Below are positions 1 through 11,363 of a stretch of DNA of 64,000 nucleotides, one piece after another. Source of the DNA: Streptomyces sp. V3I7. GTDB taxonomy: Bacteria; Actinomycetota; Actinomycetes; Streptomycetales; Streptomycetaceae. The notes under the pieces are model-generated. The model was not told the origin of the DNA. It did not search any database and was given only the letters and a program-made list of their open reading frames with translations. The stretch covers positions 5,621,001-5,685,000 of the forward strand of contig NZ_JAUSZK010000001.1 in NCBI RefSeq assembly GCF_030817495.1, written 5' to 3'. Position numbers and translations under genes: made by a program. How positions within the stretch are numbered: position 1 is the first letter of the stretch; the number at the start of each line of letters is the position of its first letter.

Positions 1-2197
<2,197 letters not shown>

Positions 2198-2545
2198 TCC
2201 CCGCTCCCCGGTTTTTCGGTCCGCTGTGACGCTCCGCACAGCGCCGTGAAAGCTACCCCACGCGCACACCCCACGGGAGGGGGGTAAAACCGGTCACCGT
2301 GTGCGCCCACGCCGGTAACTGCCCGGAAAGTGCCTGTACAGGGGGGAAGGGCTGGACAGAACTCCGGCGGTAGCTCATGTTCCGGCTGAGCAATCTCCAC
2401 TGAATCTGTACGCCGCGATCACCGTGCCCCACCCCTTGCGGCACCGATGCCCGGTCATGCGCCCCGCGCTCTGAGGCTCCCGAGTATGTCAGCGCCGTTC
2501 GACCGCCTGGTGTTACCGCGCCTCGCCGTCACGCGCCGTCGTACG
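2198..2545. other. 348-bp gap between LysR and acyl-CoA ligase genes
   Basis: The gap holds the 3' flank of the LysR gene and, on the minus strand, the presumed promoter and leader of the acyl-CoA ligase. No convincing open frame, RNA gene or strong hairpin was seen. Confidence 0.5.
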
Positions 2546-3415
2546 TCAGCCAACGCGCCGCTGCAGCCGCTCCCCGCCCGCCAGGATCGCCGCCGCCAGC
2601 GCGTCCGCCGCGGCCGCGGCCGAGGGCCGGCGCCGGCCGTGCACCAGGACGAAGTCGACCTTGCCCAGCTCCGGCAGTCCCGCCCTCCCGGGCACCCGGA
2701 CCAGCCCCGGCGGGATCAGCCCGCGCGAGTGCGCCATCACCCCGAGCCCGGCGCGGGCGGCCGCGATGAGCCCGTTGAGACTGCCGCTCGTGCAGGCGAT
2801 CCGCCACGGGCGGCCCTGCCGCTCCAGCGCCTCCAGGGCCAGCGCCCGGGTGATGCCCGGCGGCGGGTAGACGATCAGCGGCACCGGCCGGTCGGCGTCC
2901 AGCCGGAGCCGCTCCGCGCCGATCCACACCAGGTCGTCGTGCCAGACCAGCTCACCGCGCGGGTCCTCCGGGCGCCGCTTGGCCAGCACCAGGTCCAGCT
3001 TCCCGGCGGCCAGCCGCTCGTACAGCGTGCCCGACAGCTCCACCGTCAGTTCGAGGTCGACCTCCGGGTGGTCGTAGCGGAAGGCCTCCAGGATCTCCGG
3101 CAGCCGGGTCAGCACGAAGTCCTCCGACGCGCCGAAGCGCAGCCGGCCGCGCACCCGGGTCCCGGTGAAGAACGCCGACGCCTGCTCGTGCACCTCCAGG
3201 ATCCGGCGCGCGAACCCGAGCATCGCCTCGCCGTCCTCGGTCAGCTCCACCGAGTGCGTGTCGCGCAGGAAGAGCTGTCGGCCCGTGGTGCCCTCCAGAC
3301 GCCGTACGTGCTGGCTGACCGTCGACTGACGCAGCCCGAGCCGCCTGGCCGCCTGCGTGAAGCTGAGCGTCTGGGCGACCGCCAGGAACGTCCGCAGGTG
3401 AGAGGGGTCGTACAT
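2546..3415 (-). CDS. LysR-family transcriptional regulator
   Basis: This 289-aa protein has an N-terminal winged helix-turn-helix (about residues 3-60: HLRTFLAVAQTLSFTQAARR then STVSQHVRRLE) followed by a substrate-binding LysR effector domain (about 88-280). It is a DNA-binding regulator controlled by a small ligand. It is transcribed away from the bile-acid-symporter-family transporter at 3579, the usual arrangement for a LysR protein that controls its divergent neighbour; the roughly 160-bp spacer would carry both promoters. The inducer is unknown. No residue changes that suggest inactivity were seen. Confidence 0.92.
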   Translation of the reverse strand: MYDPSHLRTFLAVAQTLSFTQAARRLGLRQSTVSQHVRRLEGTTGRQLFLRDTHSVELTEDGEAMLGFARRILEVHEQASAFFTGTRVRGRLRFGASEDFVLTRLPEILEAFRYDHPEVDLELTVELSGTLYERLAAGKLDLVLAKRRPEDPRGELVWHDDLVWIGAERLRLDADRPVPLIVYPPPGITRALALEALERQGRPWRIACTSGSLNGLIAAARAGLGVMAHSRGLIPPGLVRVPGRAGLPELGKVDFVLVHGRRRPSAAAAADALAAAILAGGERLQRRVG

Positions 3416-3578
3416 GACGCCAGGCTACGCCGGTCATCGCGGGACATGATGACAGTCAGAGCGGTATGACCGATTCCCGATCACGAAGCGAGGGAGGACC
3501 ATGGAGAGGGGCGCTCCGGCCCCGGAACGGCCGGGCACGACGTCCCGGAACGACCTGTCGCACAGCAAGTGGAGCACC

Positions 3579-4616
3579 GTGAAACGCCTGCACTGGCCGA
3601 GTTGGATGCCCGTCGACCCGTACATCCTGCTTCTGCTCGGGACGGTGGGCCTCGCCGCACTCCTCCCCGCGCGCGGGACGGCCGCCGACGTGGCCTCCGG
3701 GGCCGCCACGGCCGCGATCGCCTTCCTCTTCTTCCTCTACGGCGCCCGGCTCTCCACCCGTGAGGCGCTCGACGGACTGCGCCACTGGCGGCTCCATGTC
3801 ACGGTGCTGGCCTGCACGTTCGTCGTCTTCCCGCTGCTCGGGCTCGCCGCCCGCGGGCTCGTACCGGTGTTCCTGACCCACCCGCTCTACCAGGGGCTGC
3901 TGTTCCTCACCCTGGTGCCCTCGACGATCCAGTCGTCGATCGCGTTCACCTCGATCGCCCGCGGCAACGTGGCCGCCGCGATCTGTGCCGGTTCCTTCTC
4001 CTCGCTGGTCGGCATCGTGCTCACCCCGCTGCTGGCGGCGGCGCTGCTCGGCAACAGCGGGGGCGGGTTCTCCGCCGACTCGCTGGTGAAGATCGTGCTC
4101 CAGCTGCTGGTGCCGTTCGTCGCCGGGCAGCTGCTGCGCCCCTGGGTCGGCGGCTTCGTGGCCAAGCACAAGAAGGGGCTCGGACTGGTCGACCGGGGCT
4201 CGATCCTGCTCGTCGTCTACGCGGCGTTCAGCGAGGGCATGGTGCAGGGCATCTGGCACCAGGTGAGCCCGGTCCGGCTCGGCGGGCTGCTGGTCGTCGA
4301 GGCCGTGCTGCTCGCCGTGATGCTCGCGCTGACCTGGTACGGGGCCAGGGCGCTGCGGTTCGGCCGCGCGGACCGGATCGCCATCCAGTTCGCCGGGTCG
4401 AAGAAGTCCCTCGCCGCCGGCCTGCCCATGGCGAGCGTGCTGTTCGGCGCGCACGCCTCGCTCGCCGTGCTGCCGCTGATGCTCTTCCACCAGATGCAGC
4501 TCATGGTGTGCGCCGTCATCGCCAAGCGCCGCGCGCGCGACCCGGAGGCGGCCGAACCTCCGACGCCGACCGCGGAGTCATGCACCGCGGTCGGCACCGG
4601 CCCCGGGAGGCGGTAG
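3579..4616 (+). CDS. Bile acid:sodium symporter family transporter (SBF-like, YfeH type)
   Basis: This integral membrane protein of about 345 aa has roughly ten hydrophobic segments, beginning at PYILLLLGTVGLAALLP. The pattern fits the BASS/SBF-like superfamily (PF13593 type), secondary transporters of organic anions. Conserved-looking parts include FLFFLYGARLS, LVPSTIQSSIAFTS, which resembles the family's unwound substrate-binding helix, and FAGSKKSLAAGLP near the C-terminus. I chose the GTG at 3579, just before the first membrane helix. An ATG at 3501 with a nearby GGAGG would add 26 polar residues and cannot be excluded. It is divergent from a LysR gene that probably regulates it. Substrate unknown. 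Confidence 0.85.
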   Translation: MKRLHWPSWMPVDPYILLLLGTVGLAALLPARGTAADVASGAATAAIAFLFFLYGARLSTREALDGLRHWRLHVTVLACTFVVFPLLGLAARGLVPVFLTHPLYQGLLFLTLVPSTIQSSIAFTSIARGNVAAAICAGSFSSLVGIVLTPLLAAALLGNSGGGFSADSLVKIVLQLLVPFVAGQLLRPWVGGFVAKHKKGLGLVDRGSILLVVYAAFSEGMVQGIWHQVSPVRLGGLLVVEAVLLAVMLALTWYGARALRFGRADRIAIQFAGSKKSLAAGLPMASVLFGAHASLAVLPLMLFHQMQLMVCAVIAKRRARDPEAAEPPTPTAESCTAVGTGPGRR

Positions 4617-4663
4617 CTGTATGGGTACGGCGGTGTCAGCGGTCGGTCTCCTCGTACGCCGGT

Positions 4664-4682
4664 GTCAGCGGTCGCCGCTGAC
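4664..4682. terminator. Hairpin between convergent transporter and sialidase genes
   Basis: Perfect 8-bp stem GTCAGCGG/CCGCTGAC with a 3-nt loop. It includes the stop codon of the sialidase gene. A direct repeat of its left arm lies at 4634-4644. It probably serves as a bidirectional terminator. Confidence 0.5.
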
Positions 4683-6560
4683 CCGGTCCAGAGGCAGCCA
4701 CAGCACGGAGTCCCGTGCGGAGCGCAGCACCCCCGGATCGGACAGCTCCGCGTCGGTCAGCGCCCGGTTCCACACATGGACGTCGTCGATCGCGCCGGCG
4801 AAGAAGGCCCGACTGTCCATGCGCTGACCGACGTGCACACCGAACGGTGAGTTGCGGCTGACCGAGCCGGCCACGTCGGCGACGGCGGACCGCGTCCCGT
4901 CCACGACGAGCGACAGCTCCCCTCCGCCCCTGCGCAGCACCACGTGATGCCACCGCCCGTCGTTGTACGCGCTCGTGGTGCTCACCGCCGCCGTCCGCAC
5001 CGCCGTCGCGCCCTCCCGTACGGTGATCAGCCCGCGGATCCGGTTGCTCGCGGGCTCGCCGCGCAGCCACACCTGGGGCTGGGTGGTGCCGATGCCGCCC
5101 ATCCACAGCAGCGGCTGCTCGCCGGTGGTCGCGGTGGAGCGGAACCACAGCGACACCGTGAAGTCCCGGGTGCCGAGCGGCAGCCGGTCGCTGTACGGCA
5201 CGCGTACGGCGTCGTCGGTGCCGTCGAACTCCAGGGCGCCGCCAGCGGCGCCGGGCACCTCCTCGGCACCGGTCACCTCCTTGGCGCCGCCGAGCACGGC
5301 CGCGTGGTGGGCGTGCGGGGCGAGGTCGGCGGTGGTGGGGTCGGGGCCGCGGCGCGGCCGGAGCCAGCCCTCGGTGAAGCGGGCGAAGCGGATCTCGTCG
5401 CGGGCGTCGACCGCGCCGCCCTCGTAGAGCAGGCCCACGGTGTCGTGGCCGGCGCGCACCAGGTCGGAGTAGCCGGACCAGTCGGTCGTGACGACCGTGC
5501 CGCGGTCCACGCTGTCCCAGGTGCGGCCGCCGTCGTAGGAGGAGCGGATCATCATGGTGCGGCGGCGGTCCGGGTCGGCCGGGCAGGCCAGCAGGATGCG
5601 GTCGCCCAGGCGCAGCATCGACCCCTGGACCTGCGGGGTGTAGAGGTCCGGGAGGTCCCGGAAGGGGGCGGCGAAGCTGCCGCCGCCGTCGCGGCTGACC
5701 GCCTGGGTGCGGTGGCCGAGCTCGGTGCCGTCCTGCTCCCGGCCGCTGACCAGGAGCGAGCCGTCGCCGCGCTCGGTGAGCGTCAGCTCGGACGGCTTCT
5801 GCCGGAACGTGCCGTCGGCCGCGATCGGGTAGCTGTCGGTGGCCCCGATCCGCCAGTGGTCGCCGCCGTCGTCGCTGACGATCAGCGCCGCGTGGTTCGC
5901 GGAGATCCGGCTGCCGTCCCAGGTCTCGGTGTTGACGCCGAACACCAGTCGTCCGGCGTCGCGGCCACGGGTGAGCTGGATGCCGTGCACCGGACCGGTC
6001 GCGTACCAGGAGTTCCAGTCCGGCGGCAGGATCTCGGGGCTCAGATCGCGGGGCGCGGACCAGGTGCGGCCGTCGTCGTCGCTGTACTGCAGGTGCGGCG
6101 TCCGATCGCACGGTATCGAGCAACCGGCGCTGTCCGTACGGCCCGTGTTGTACGTCTGGGCCATCACGATCCGGCCGGTCTCGCGGTCCACGATCGGCGC
6201 CGGGTTGCCGTGGGTGTCGCCCGCACCCTCGTTGACCACCTGGAGCGGGCCCCAGGTGCGGCCGCCGTCGGTGGAGCGCTTGACCACGATGTCGATGTCG
6301 GCGGCGTCCCCGCAGTTGAGGACCCGGCCCTCGGCGAACGCGAGGAGCGTGCCGGCCTTCGTCCGCACGATCGCGGGGATGCGGAAGCAGGCGTAACCGG
6401 GGTCCTGGGACGCCTTGAAGAGAATCTGCTGCTCGAAGGCCGGTGTACCGGCGGCCGGTTGGCGTGCCTCGGCCGGGTTCGGCAGGACCAGCAGCGCGGT
6501 TGCCGCCGTGACGGCGGCGGCGAGGCCGGTTCTGAGATGTGCGCGGATTCCTGACGGCAT
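4665..6560 (-). CDS. Secreted exo-alpha-sialidase (GH33) with C-terminal LamG-like domain
   Basis: This 631-aa protein has an N-terminal signal peptide (about residues 1-32, ending near AEA). The sialidase propeller follows: FRIP motif at 59-62 (arginine-triad Arg), AEGR at about 77, and at least five Asp-box-type repeats (STDGGRTW, SDDDGRTW, SDDGGDHW, SRDGGGSF, SYDGGRTW). From about residue 430 comes a concanavalin-like/LamG module (LEFDGTDDAVRVPYSD ... VSLWFRS ... GAIDDVHVWNRAL), likely for glycan binding. It should remove terminal sialic acids outside the cell. It is transcribed alone and convergent with the transporter gene. Catalytic residues look intact; linkage specificity is unknown. 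Confidence 0.92.
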   Translation of the reverse strand: MPSGIRAHLRTGLAAAVTAATALLVLPNPAEARQPAAGTPAFEQQILFKASQDPGYACFRIPAIVRTKAGTLLAFAEGRVLNCGDAADIDIVVKRSTDGGRTWGPLQVVNEGAGDTHGNPAPIVDRETGRIVMAQTYNTGRTDSAGCSIPCDRTPHLQYSDDDGRTWSAPRDLSPEILPPDWNSWYATGPVHGIQLTRGRDAGRLVFGVNTETWDGSRISANHAALIVSDDGGDHWRIGATDSYPIAADGTFRQKPSELTLTERGDGSLLVSGREQDGTELGHRTQAVSRDGGGSFAAPFRDLPDLYTPQVQGSMLRLGDRILLACPADPDRRRTMMIRSSYDGGRTWDSVDRGTVVTTDWSGYSDLVRAGHDTVGLLYEGGAVDARDEIRFARFTEGWLRPRRGPDPTTADLAPHAHHAAVLGGAKEVTGAEEVPGAAGGALEFDGTDDAVRVPYSDRLPLGTRDFTVSLWFRSTATTGEQPLLWMGGIGTTQPQVWLRGEPASNRIRGLITVREGATAVRTAAVSTTSAYNDGRWHHVVLRRGGGELSLVVDGTRSAVADVAGSVSRNSPFGVHVGQRMDSRAFFAGAIDDVHVWNRALTDAELSDPGVLRSARDSVLWLPLDRVSGDR

Positions 6561-6610
6561 GGTGCGACCTGCCCTTCATGCGTCGAGAGGCATCGGGACG
6601 GGGGATGTCC

Positions 6611-6636
6611 GTGCGCCCGTGCGCCCGTGCGCCCGT
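6611..6636. repeat. 8-bp tandem repeat (GTGCGCCC x3)
   Basis: Three head-to-tail copies of GTGCGCCC plus GT lie upstream of the sialidase start, followed by CGGACAT-type repeats (about 6642-6666). It is a simple slippage repeat in the spacer; no function is evident. Confidence 0.6.
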
Positions 6637-6692
6637 AAGGTCGGACATCGGTACATCCGGACATCCCATGTCCAACTTGCGCCCCAACGAAG

Positions 6693-7535
6693 TTAGTTGG
6701 AGCCCGGTTGCCTCACAAGAAGCGTGCGGCCACTTCGGCGGGCCGGACGTCGGCGGGGCTTTCGACGGCGCGGGGGACGGGCGAACGGGAGCACCGGAAT
6801 CACCGGAAGTGCCGCCGCCGGACCGGGATTCGGCGTCGGATCGGCCGCCCCCGACCTACGGCAGACCAGGGCGTCGGGGTCGTCGGACGGTGTCTGGAGG
6901 GTGTAGCCGTCGGGGCACGCGGGACCGGGGTCCCCCTTCGGCCCCGGATCCCCCTTGTCGCCCTTCGGGCCGACCCCGCCGGGAGAGCCCTCGGGCCCGT
7001 TGCCGCCCGTCGGGCCCGCGGAGCCGTCGGAGCCGTCGGTCCCATTGGCGCCGGGAGGGCCCTGCGGACCGGTCGCGCCGGGCGGCCCGGCCGGTCCCGG
7101 GGAACCCTCAGGACCGGGCGGTCCCGCGGCACCGTCCGCCCCGCGCACCCCCGCCGCACCGCCCGCGCCCCGGGTGCCGGAGATCCCTCGGTCGCCCTTG
7201 GCCCCGGGGGCGCCCTTCTGGCCCCGGGCGCCCGCCTGTCCCGTCGGCGCCTGGATCCGGTCGAGCAGGTCGGACACGGCCACGGCCGGATCGGGTGCCG
7301 CCGGGGTGCCGCCCCCGGCCTGGACCTGGGCGCGCAGCGTGCGGACGTCCGCGGCCAGCGTGGACAGGGCTTTGCCGCGCCGGTCGGCCTCGGCCCGCAT
7401 CTGCTCGGCCCGCCGGTCCCCGGCGTCGATCCGCGCCCACAGGATCACCGCCACGCCACTGAGGGCGACCAGCACGCAGACGAGGACCACGCTGCGCCAG
7501 CGCGGGGCGAGCAGCCGCTCGAAACGGGCCGTCAC
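6693..7535 (-). CDS. Membrane-anchored collagen-like (Gly-X-Y) protein
   Basis: A 280-aa protein with an N-terminal transmembrane helix (about 15-33, [20 protein letters not shown]), a short coiled-coil-like segment (about 38-70), then an uninterrupted collagen-type Gly-X-Y run from about 97 to 207 with GPPGPEG and [14 protein letters not shown] triplets. A tail with two Cys (ACPDGYTLQ ... LVCRRSG) and a basic Arg-rich C-terminus follow. The layout predicts a type-II membrane protein with a triple-helical rod outside the cell, trimerised by the coiled coil. It overlaps the upstream small membrane protein by 4 nt, so the two are co-translated. Similar proteins occur in phages and on spores; its role here is unknown. 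Confidence 0.8.
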   Translation of the reverse strand: MTARFERLLAPRWRSVVLVCVLVALSGVAVILWARIDAGDRRAEQMRAEADRRGKALSTLAADVRTLRAQVQAGGGTPAAPDPAVAVSDLLDRIQAPTGQAGARGQKGAPGAKGDRGISGTRGAGGAAGVRGADGAAGPPGPEGSPGPAGPPGATGPQGPPGANGTDGSDGSAGPTGGNGPEGSPGGVGPKGDKGDPGPKGDPGPACPDGYTLQTPSDDPDALVCRRSGAADPTPNPGPAAALPVIPVLPFARPPRRRKPRRRPARRSGRTLLVRQPGSN

Positions 7536-7804
7536 GGCGCACCTCCCAGTCGATGCACATCGAACCTGAGCCGCGCGATCTCCGACTGGTCGGCGGCGTG
7601 CAGCGTCGCCAACTCAGTGATGCGCGTATCGCGTTCGGCGACGATGCGTTCCAACCGGTCGCGTTCGGCCTGGAGCTTCTCGGTCAGGCTGGAGTAGCCG
7701 TTGAGCGCGTTCTCGCCGCGCTTGCCCAAGTACGCCACGACGGCCGCGCCCAGCACGCCCGCACAGGCCAGCAGTGAGCCGACCAGGGTGGTGGCGGCAT
7801 CCAC
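7532..7804 (-). CDS. Small membrane protein with coiled coil
   Basis: A 90-aa protein: one N-terminal hydrophobic helix (about 5-27, [21 protein letters not shown]), then a charged heptad-like stretch (about 38-85, [20 protein letters not shown]) predicted to form a coiled coil. Its stop overlaps the start of the collagen-like gene by 4 nt (ATGA), which indicates co-translation and perhaps a joint membrane complex. No known family is recognised; single-helix phage accessory or holin-like proteins share this shape, but no lysis genes are nearby. Confidence 0.65.
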   Translation of the reverse strand: MDAATTLVGSLLACAGVLGAAVVAYLGKRGENALNGYSSLTEKLQAERDRLERIVAERDTRITELATLHAADQSEIARLRFDVHRLGGAP

Positions 7805-8195
7805 GTGACTGCCCTCCTACGGTCGGGCCGCGCCACGCGTGCCCCGTTGAACTCGCCTCACTCAACGAGCGACGTGTCCCCTGGATGTGCGCCGTTCGCG
7901 GGAACATCGCAGGAAGCGGGCGCGTCGCGCCACGCGCCCCGGCCGGCCCGAACCGCCCGCCACCACGTCCCCGCCCCGAGGGAGGCCACCGGCGACGACC
8001 AGGCCCGTCGACAGCAGTCCGGCGCCGCGGCCTGATCGTCTTGGCCCGGCCCGGGTGGGGGCGCCCGCAGTGCGCGACCCTGACGGAAGCCGACAATACG
8101 GGCGCCCGATTCCTGTGACTTCACGTGCCGTCGTACCCGCGAGTCACCGGCGACACTGGTGGATCCCGTCACGCACGCAACGAGGGGGATCCCAG
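7805..8195. other. 391-bp divergent intergenic region
   Basis: The region separates the small membrane protein gene (minus) from the ketosynthase gene (plus), so both promoters should lie here. Repeated GGGCGCCCG words occur near 8060 and 8100. No RNA gene or convincing small ORF was found. Confidence 0.4.
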
Positions 8196-9134
8196 ATGAA
8201 CGGCTCGCGCATCGCCGCTGTCGGCCACTACCAGCCCGCCAAGGTACTCACCAACGAGGACCTGGCGGGCATGGTCGACACCAGCGACGAGTGGATCCGG
8301 AGCCGCGTGGGCATCCGGACCCGGCACATCGCCGGGCCCGACGAGCCGGTCGACGAGCTGGCCGCGCACGCCGCCGCCAAGGCGCTCGCCGCGGCGGGCC
8401 TCAGCCCCGCCGACATCGACCTGGTCCTGGTCGCCACCTCCACCGCGATCGACCGCTCCCCGAACACCGCCGCCCGGGTCGCCGCCCGGCTCGGCATCCC
8501 GCAGCCCGCCGCGATGGACGTCAACGTCGTGTGCGCCGGCTTCACCCACGCGCTGGCCACGGCCGACCACACGGTCCGGGCGGGCGCGGCGACGCGGGCC
8601 CTGGTGATCGGCGCGGACAAGATGTCCGAGGTGACCGACTGGAGCGACCGCTCGACCTGTGTGCTGGTGGGCGACGGCGCGGGCGCCGCGGTGGTCGAGG
8701 CCGCCGAACAGCCCGGCATTGGGCCGGTGCTGTGGGGCTCGGTGCCGGAGATGGGCAACGCCGTGCGCATCGAGGGCACCCCGCCGCGGTTCGCGCAGGA
8801 GGGGCAGAGCGTCTACCGCTGGGCCACCACGCAGCTGCCGCCCATCGCCCGGCGCGCCTGCGAGAAGGCCGGAATCGACCCCGCGGACCTCGCCGCGGTC
8901 GTCCTGCACCAGGCCAACCTGCGCATCATCGAGCCCCTGGCCCTGAAGCTGGGCGCCGTCAACGCGGTGGTCGCGCGCGACGTCACCGAGTCGGGCAACA
9001 CCTCGGCCGCCAGCATCCCGCTCGCCCTGTCCAAGCTGGTCGAGCGGGGCGCGATCACCGGCGGCGACCCGGTGCTGCTGTTCGGCTTCGGCGGCAACCT
9101 GTCGTACGCCGGGCAGGTCGTGCGCTGCCCGTGA
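8196..9134 (+). CDS. fabH: 3-oxoacyl-ACP synthase III (FabH-type ketosynthase)
   Basis: A 312-aa condensing enzyme. The FabH start region (GSRIAAVGHYQPAKVLTNED, then DEWIRSRVGIRTRHI) and the full catalytic triad are visible: Cys in DVNVVCAGF, His in LHQANLRI, Asn in SGNTSAAS. KASIII enzymes start fatty-acid or polyketide chains by joining an acyl-CoA to malonyl-ACP. The gene stands alone, with no fabD/acpP/fabF next to it, so it is a supplementary KASIII, perhaps for specialised chain starters, rather than the housekeeping copy; that part is inference. ATG 8196 follows GAGGGGG. A GntR regulator gene follows on the same strand. Confidence 0.88.
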   Translation: MNGSRIAAVGHYQPAKVLTNEDLAGMVDTSDEWIRSRVGIRTRHIAGPDEPVDELAAHAAAKALAAAGLSPADIDLVLVATSTAIDRSPNTAARVAARLGIPQPAAMDVNVVCAGFTHALATADHTVRAGAATRALVIGADKMSEVTDWSDRSTCVLVGDGAGAAVVEAAEQPGIGPVLWGSVPEMGNAVRIEGTPPRFAQEGQSVYRWATTQLPPIARRACEKAGIDPADLAAVVLHQANLRIIEPLALKLGAVNAVVARDVTESGNTSAASIPLALSKLVERGAITGGDPVLLFGFGGNLSYAGQVVRCP

Positions 9135-9170
9135 CTCACCTTCCGCCTCTCCTGGCGTGGTGTGCGCCGT

Positions 9171-9188
9171 AGACTGTAGACGAAAGAC
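9171..9188 (+). promoter_or_regulatory. Heptad-spaced AGAC direct repeats upstream of GntR gene
   Basis: Three AGAC words at 9171, 9178 and 9185 repeat with a 7-bp period, about 55-75 bp upstream of the GntR start. The segment also contains a TGTAGAC/GACAA half-dyad of the type FCD-GntR proteins can bind. Possible autoregulatory site; weak evidence. Confidence 0.3.
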
Positions 9189-9243
9189 AATCGATACCGA
9201 GCTTCTCTCGCCTACGAGTACGGCCCGCCCAGGAGGGGACGAG

Positions 9244-9921
9244 ATGTTGTCGACCGGACTGCCGCAGGGCGCGGTACCCAGGCTCGAACGGCCCGGCCCG
9301 CTGCGCGACCGCGTCTACGAGGCGCTGCTCGAACTCATCACCACCCGGGCGCTGCGCCCCGGCCAGCACCTCGTCGAGAGCGAACTCGCCGGGCATCTGG
9401 GCGTCTCCCGGCAGCCGGTGCGCGAGGCCCTCCAGCGGCTCAACACCGAGGGCTGGGTCGATCTGCGGCCCGCCCAGGGCGCGTTCGTGCACGAACCGAC
9501 CGAGGAGGAGGCCGACCAACTCCTCACCGTCCGTACGCTGCTGGAGGCCGAGGCGGCCCGGCTCGCCGCCGCGCACACCGGCCCCCCCGGCATCGCCGCC
9601 CTCGAAGAGCTGTGCGCCGAGGGCGAGAAGGCCGTCGCCGCGGACGACGTGGACGGCGCCGTCGTCCTGAACGCCGCCTTCCACGCCAAGATCATGGAGC
9701 TGGCGGGCAACACCGTCCTCGCCGGACTCGCCGCCCAGGTCGATCGCCGGGTGCGCTGGTACTACACGCCGGTGGCGCGGCAGCGTGGCCGCGAGTCCTG
9801 GACGGAGCACCGCGCCCTGATCGCCGCCATCGCCGACCGTGACGAACAGCGCGCGGCGCAGCTGATGCGCCAACACACGGAGCACACCCGGCAGTCGTAC
9901 CACGCGCGGGCGAAGTCCTGA
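9244..9921 (+). CDS. GntR-family regulator, FCD subfamily
   Basis: A 225-aa protein with an N-terminal winged HTH (about 20-85: LRDRVYEALLELITTRALRP, then ESELAGHLGVSRQPVREALQ) and a helical FCD effector domain (about 95-215) with an Asn/His metal-ligand-like pattern (LNAAFHAKIMELAGN, EHRALIAAI). These proteins repress small-molecule catabolic genes until an organic acid binds. I chose ATG 9244 because AGGAGGGGA precedes it; an upstream GTG at 9157 has no ribosome site. Its target could be the preceding ketosynthase or the divergent-looking carbohydrate genes; the sequence does not decide. Confidence 0.9.
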   Translation: MLSTGLPQGAVPRLERPGPLRDRVYEALLELITTRALRPGQHLVESELAGHLGVSRQPVREALQRLNTEGWVDLRPAQGAFVHEPTEEEADQLLTVRTLLEAEAARLAAAHTGPPGIAALEELCAEGEKAVAADDVDGAVVLNAAFHAKIMELAGNTVLAGLAAQVDRRVRWYYTPVARQRGRESWTEHRALIAAIADRDEQRAAQLMRQHTEHTRQSYHARAKS

Positions 9922-9985
9922 CCCTTGCGCCACTCACTCTTCGACGGCCGGCTCCGCCCTTTCTTCTTTGTCCTGAGAGTGGCGA

Positions 9986-10012
9986 AAGTCGGGGGTAATT
10001 CGTGCACGACTT
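9986..10012. promoter_or_regulatory. Inverted repeat upstream of ROK gene (candidate operator)
   Basis: AAGTCG and CGACTT form a 6-bp dyad with a 15-bp spacer, ending about 80 bp upstream of the ROK regulator start. Position suits an autoregulatory operator; the assignment is inference. Confidence 0.35.
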
Positions 10013-10091
10013 CTTCCCAGGTTCGGCGACCGCTGCTACGTTCCCCTCGAAAGACGGACCCGGACAGCCGAGTTGAGGCGGGGAGGGGCAC

Positions 10092-11282
10092 GTGAGACGC
10101 ATGACGGCACGACCCGCGAACGCCCACCAGGCCCGGCTGCTCAAGCTGTTGCGCGACTCGGGACCCAACTCCCGGGCGCAGATCGGCGACCAGATCGACC
10201 TCTCGCGGTCCAAGCTGGCCGTGGAGGTCGACCGTCTCCTGGAGACGGGCCTGGTCGTCGCCGACGGGCTCGCCGCCTCGCGCGGCGGGCGCCGCTCCCA
10301 CAACATCCGGCTCGCCCCGAACCTCAGGTTCCTTGGCGTCGACATCGGCGCGACCTCGGTCGACGTCGCGGTCACCAACGCCGAGCTGGAGGTGCTGGGG
10401 CACCTCAACCAGCCCATGGACGTGCGCGAGGGCCCGGTCGCGGTCTTCGAGCAAGTCCTGGCGATGGCAGCCAAGTTGCGGGCATCGGGGCTCGCGGAGG
10501 GGTTCGACGGCGCCGGCATCGGCGTCCCGGGCCCGGTCCGCTTCCCCGAGGGCGTCCCGGTGGCGCCGCCGATCATGCCCGGCTGGGACGGCTTCCCGGT
10601 GCGGGAGGCGCTCAGCCAGGAACTCGGCTGCCCGGTCATGGTCGACAACGACGTGAACCTGATGGCCATGGGGGAGCAGCACGCGGGCGTGGCCCGCTCC
10701 GTCGCCGACTTCCTCTGCGTCAAGATCGGCACCGGCATCGGCTGCGGCATCGTCGCCGGCGGTGAGGTCCACCGCGGGGTGACCGGCAGCGCGGGCGACA
10801 TCGGGCACATCGAGGCCGTGCCCGACGGACACCCGTGCGCCTGCGGCAACCGAGGTTGCCTGGAGGCCCACTTCAGCGGCGCGGCACTCGCCCGCGACGC
10901 GCGGGAGGCGGCCCAGCAGGGCCGGTCGGCGGAACTCGCCGCCCGGCTGGAGGCGAACGGCGCCCTCACGGCCGTGGACGTCGCCGCCGCGGCCGCCGCC
11001 GGGGACGCCACCTCGCTCGACCTCATCCGGGACGGCGGCACCCGCACCGGACAGGTCATCGCCGGGCTCGTCTCCTTCTTCAACCCTGGCCTGGTGGTGA
11101 TCGGCGGCGGAGTGACCGGCCTCGGCCACACCCTGCTCGCCGCGATCCGCACCCAGGTCTACCGCCAGTCCCTGCCGCTCGCCACCGGCAACCTGCCCAT
11201 CGTCCTCGGGGAGTTGGGCCAGAACGCCGGGGTGATCGGCGCGGCCCGGCTCATCAGCGACCACCTGTTCTCACCCGCGTAG
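10092..11282 (+). CDS. ROK-family transcriptional regulator
   Basis: A 396-aa protein with an N-terminal MarR-like winged HTH (about 8-70, LLKLLRDSGPNSRAQIGDQI) and a ROK sugar-binding domain (about 78-380). DIGATS (phosphate loop), DNDVN and the zinc-binding CACGNRGCLE motif are visible. It resembles XylR/NagC-type repressors rather than a plain sugar kinase. It lies directly upstream of a same-strand sugar ABC transporter and catabolic genes, so it most likely represses that locus until a sugar or cyclitol binds. GTG 10092 follows GGGAGGGG; ATG 10101 is an alternative. Confidence 0.9.
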   Translation: MRRMTARPANAHQARLLKLLRDSGPNSRAQIGDQIDLSRSKLAVEVDRLLETGLVVADGLAASRGGRRSHNIRLAPNLRFLGVDIGATSVDVAVTNAELEVLGHLNQPMDVREGPVAVFEQVLAMAAKLRASGLAEGFDGAGIGVPGPVRFPEGVPVAPPIMPGWDGFPVREALSQELGCPVMVDNDVNLMAMGEQHAGVARSVADFLCVKIGTGIGCGIVAGGEVHRGVTGSAGDIGHIEAVPDGHPCACGNRGCLEAHFSGAALARDAREAAQQGRSAELAARLEANGALTAVDVAAAAAAGDATSLDLIRDGGTRTGQVIAGLVSFFNPGLVVIGGGVTGLGHTLLAAIRTQVYRQSLPLATGNLPIVLGELGQNAGVIGAARLISDHLFSPA

Positions 11283-11363
11283 GCGCACCCCGCCACCCCC
11301 GGGCCGCGTACGCGCCCGCGCACCGCCCGACCGTCTTCGACTCGACCGCACAGCGCCTCTGCT

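Noticed and set aside
2447..3469. 340-codon plus-strand open frame over the LysR gene
   Set aside because: Antisense shadow; the LysR protein on the minus strand is unambiguous.
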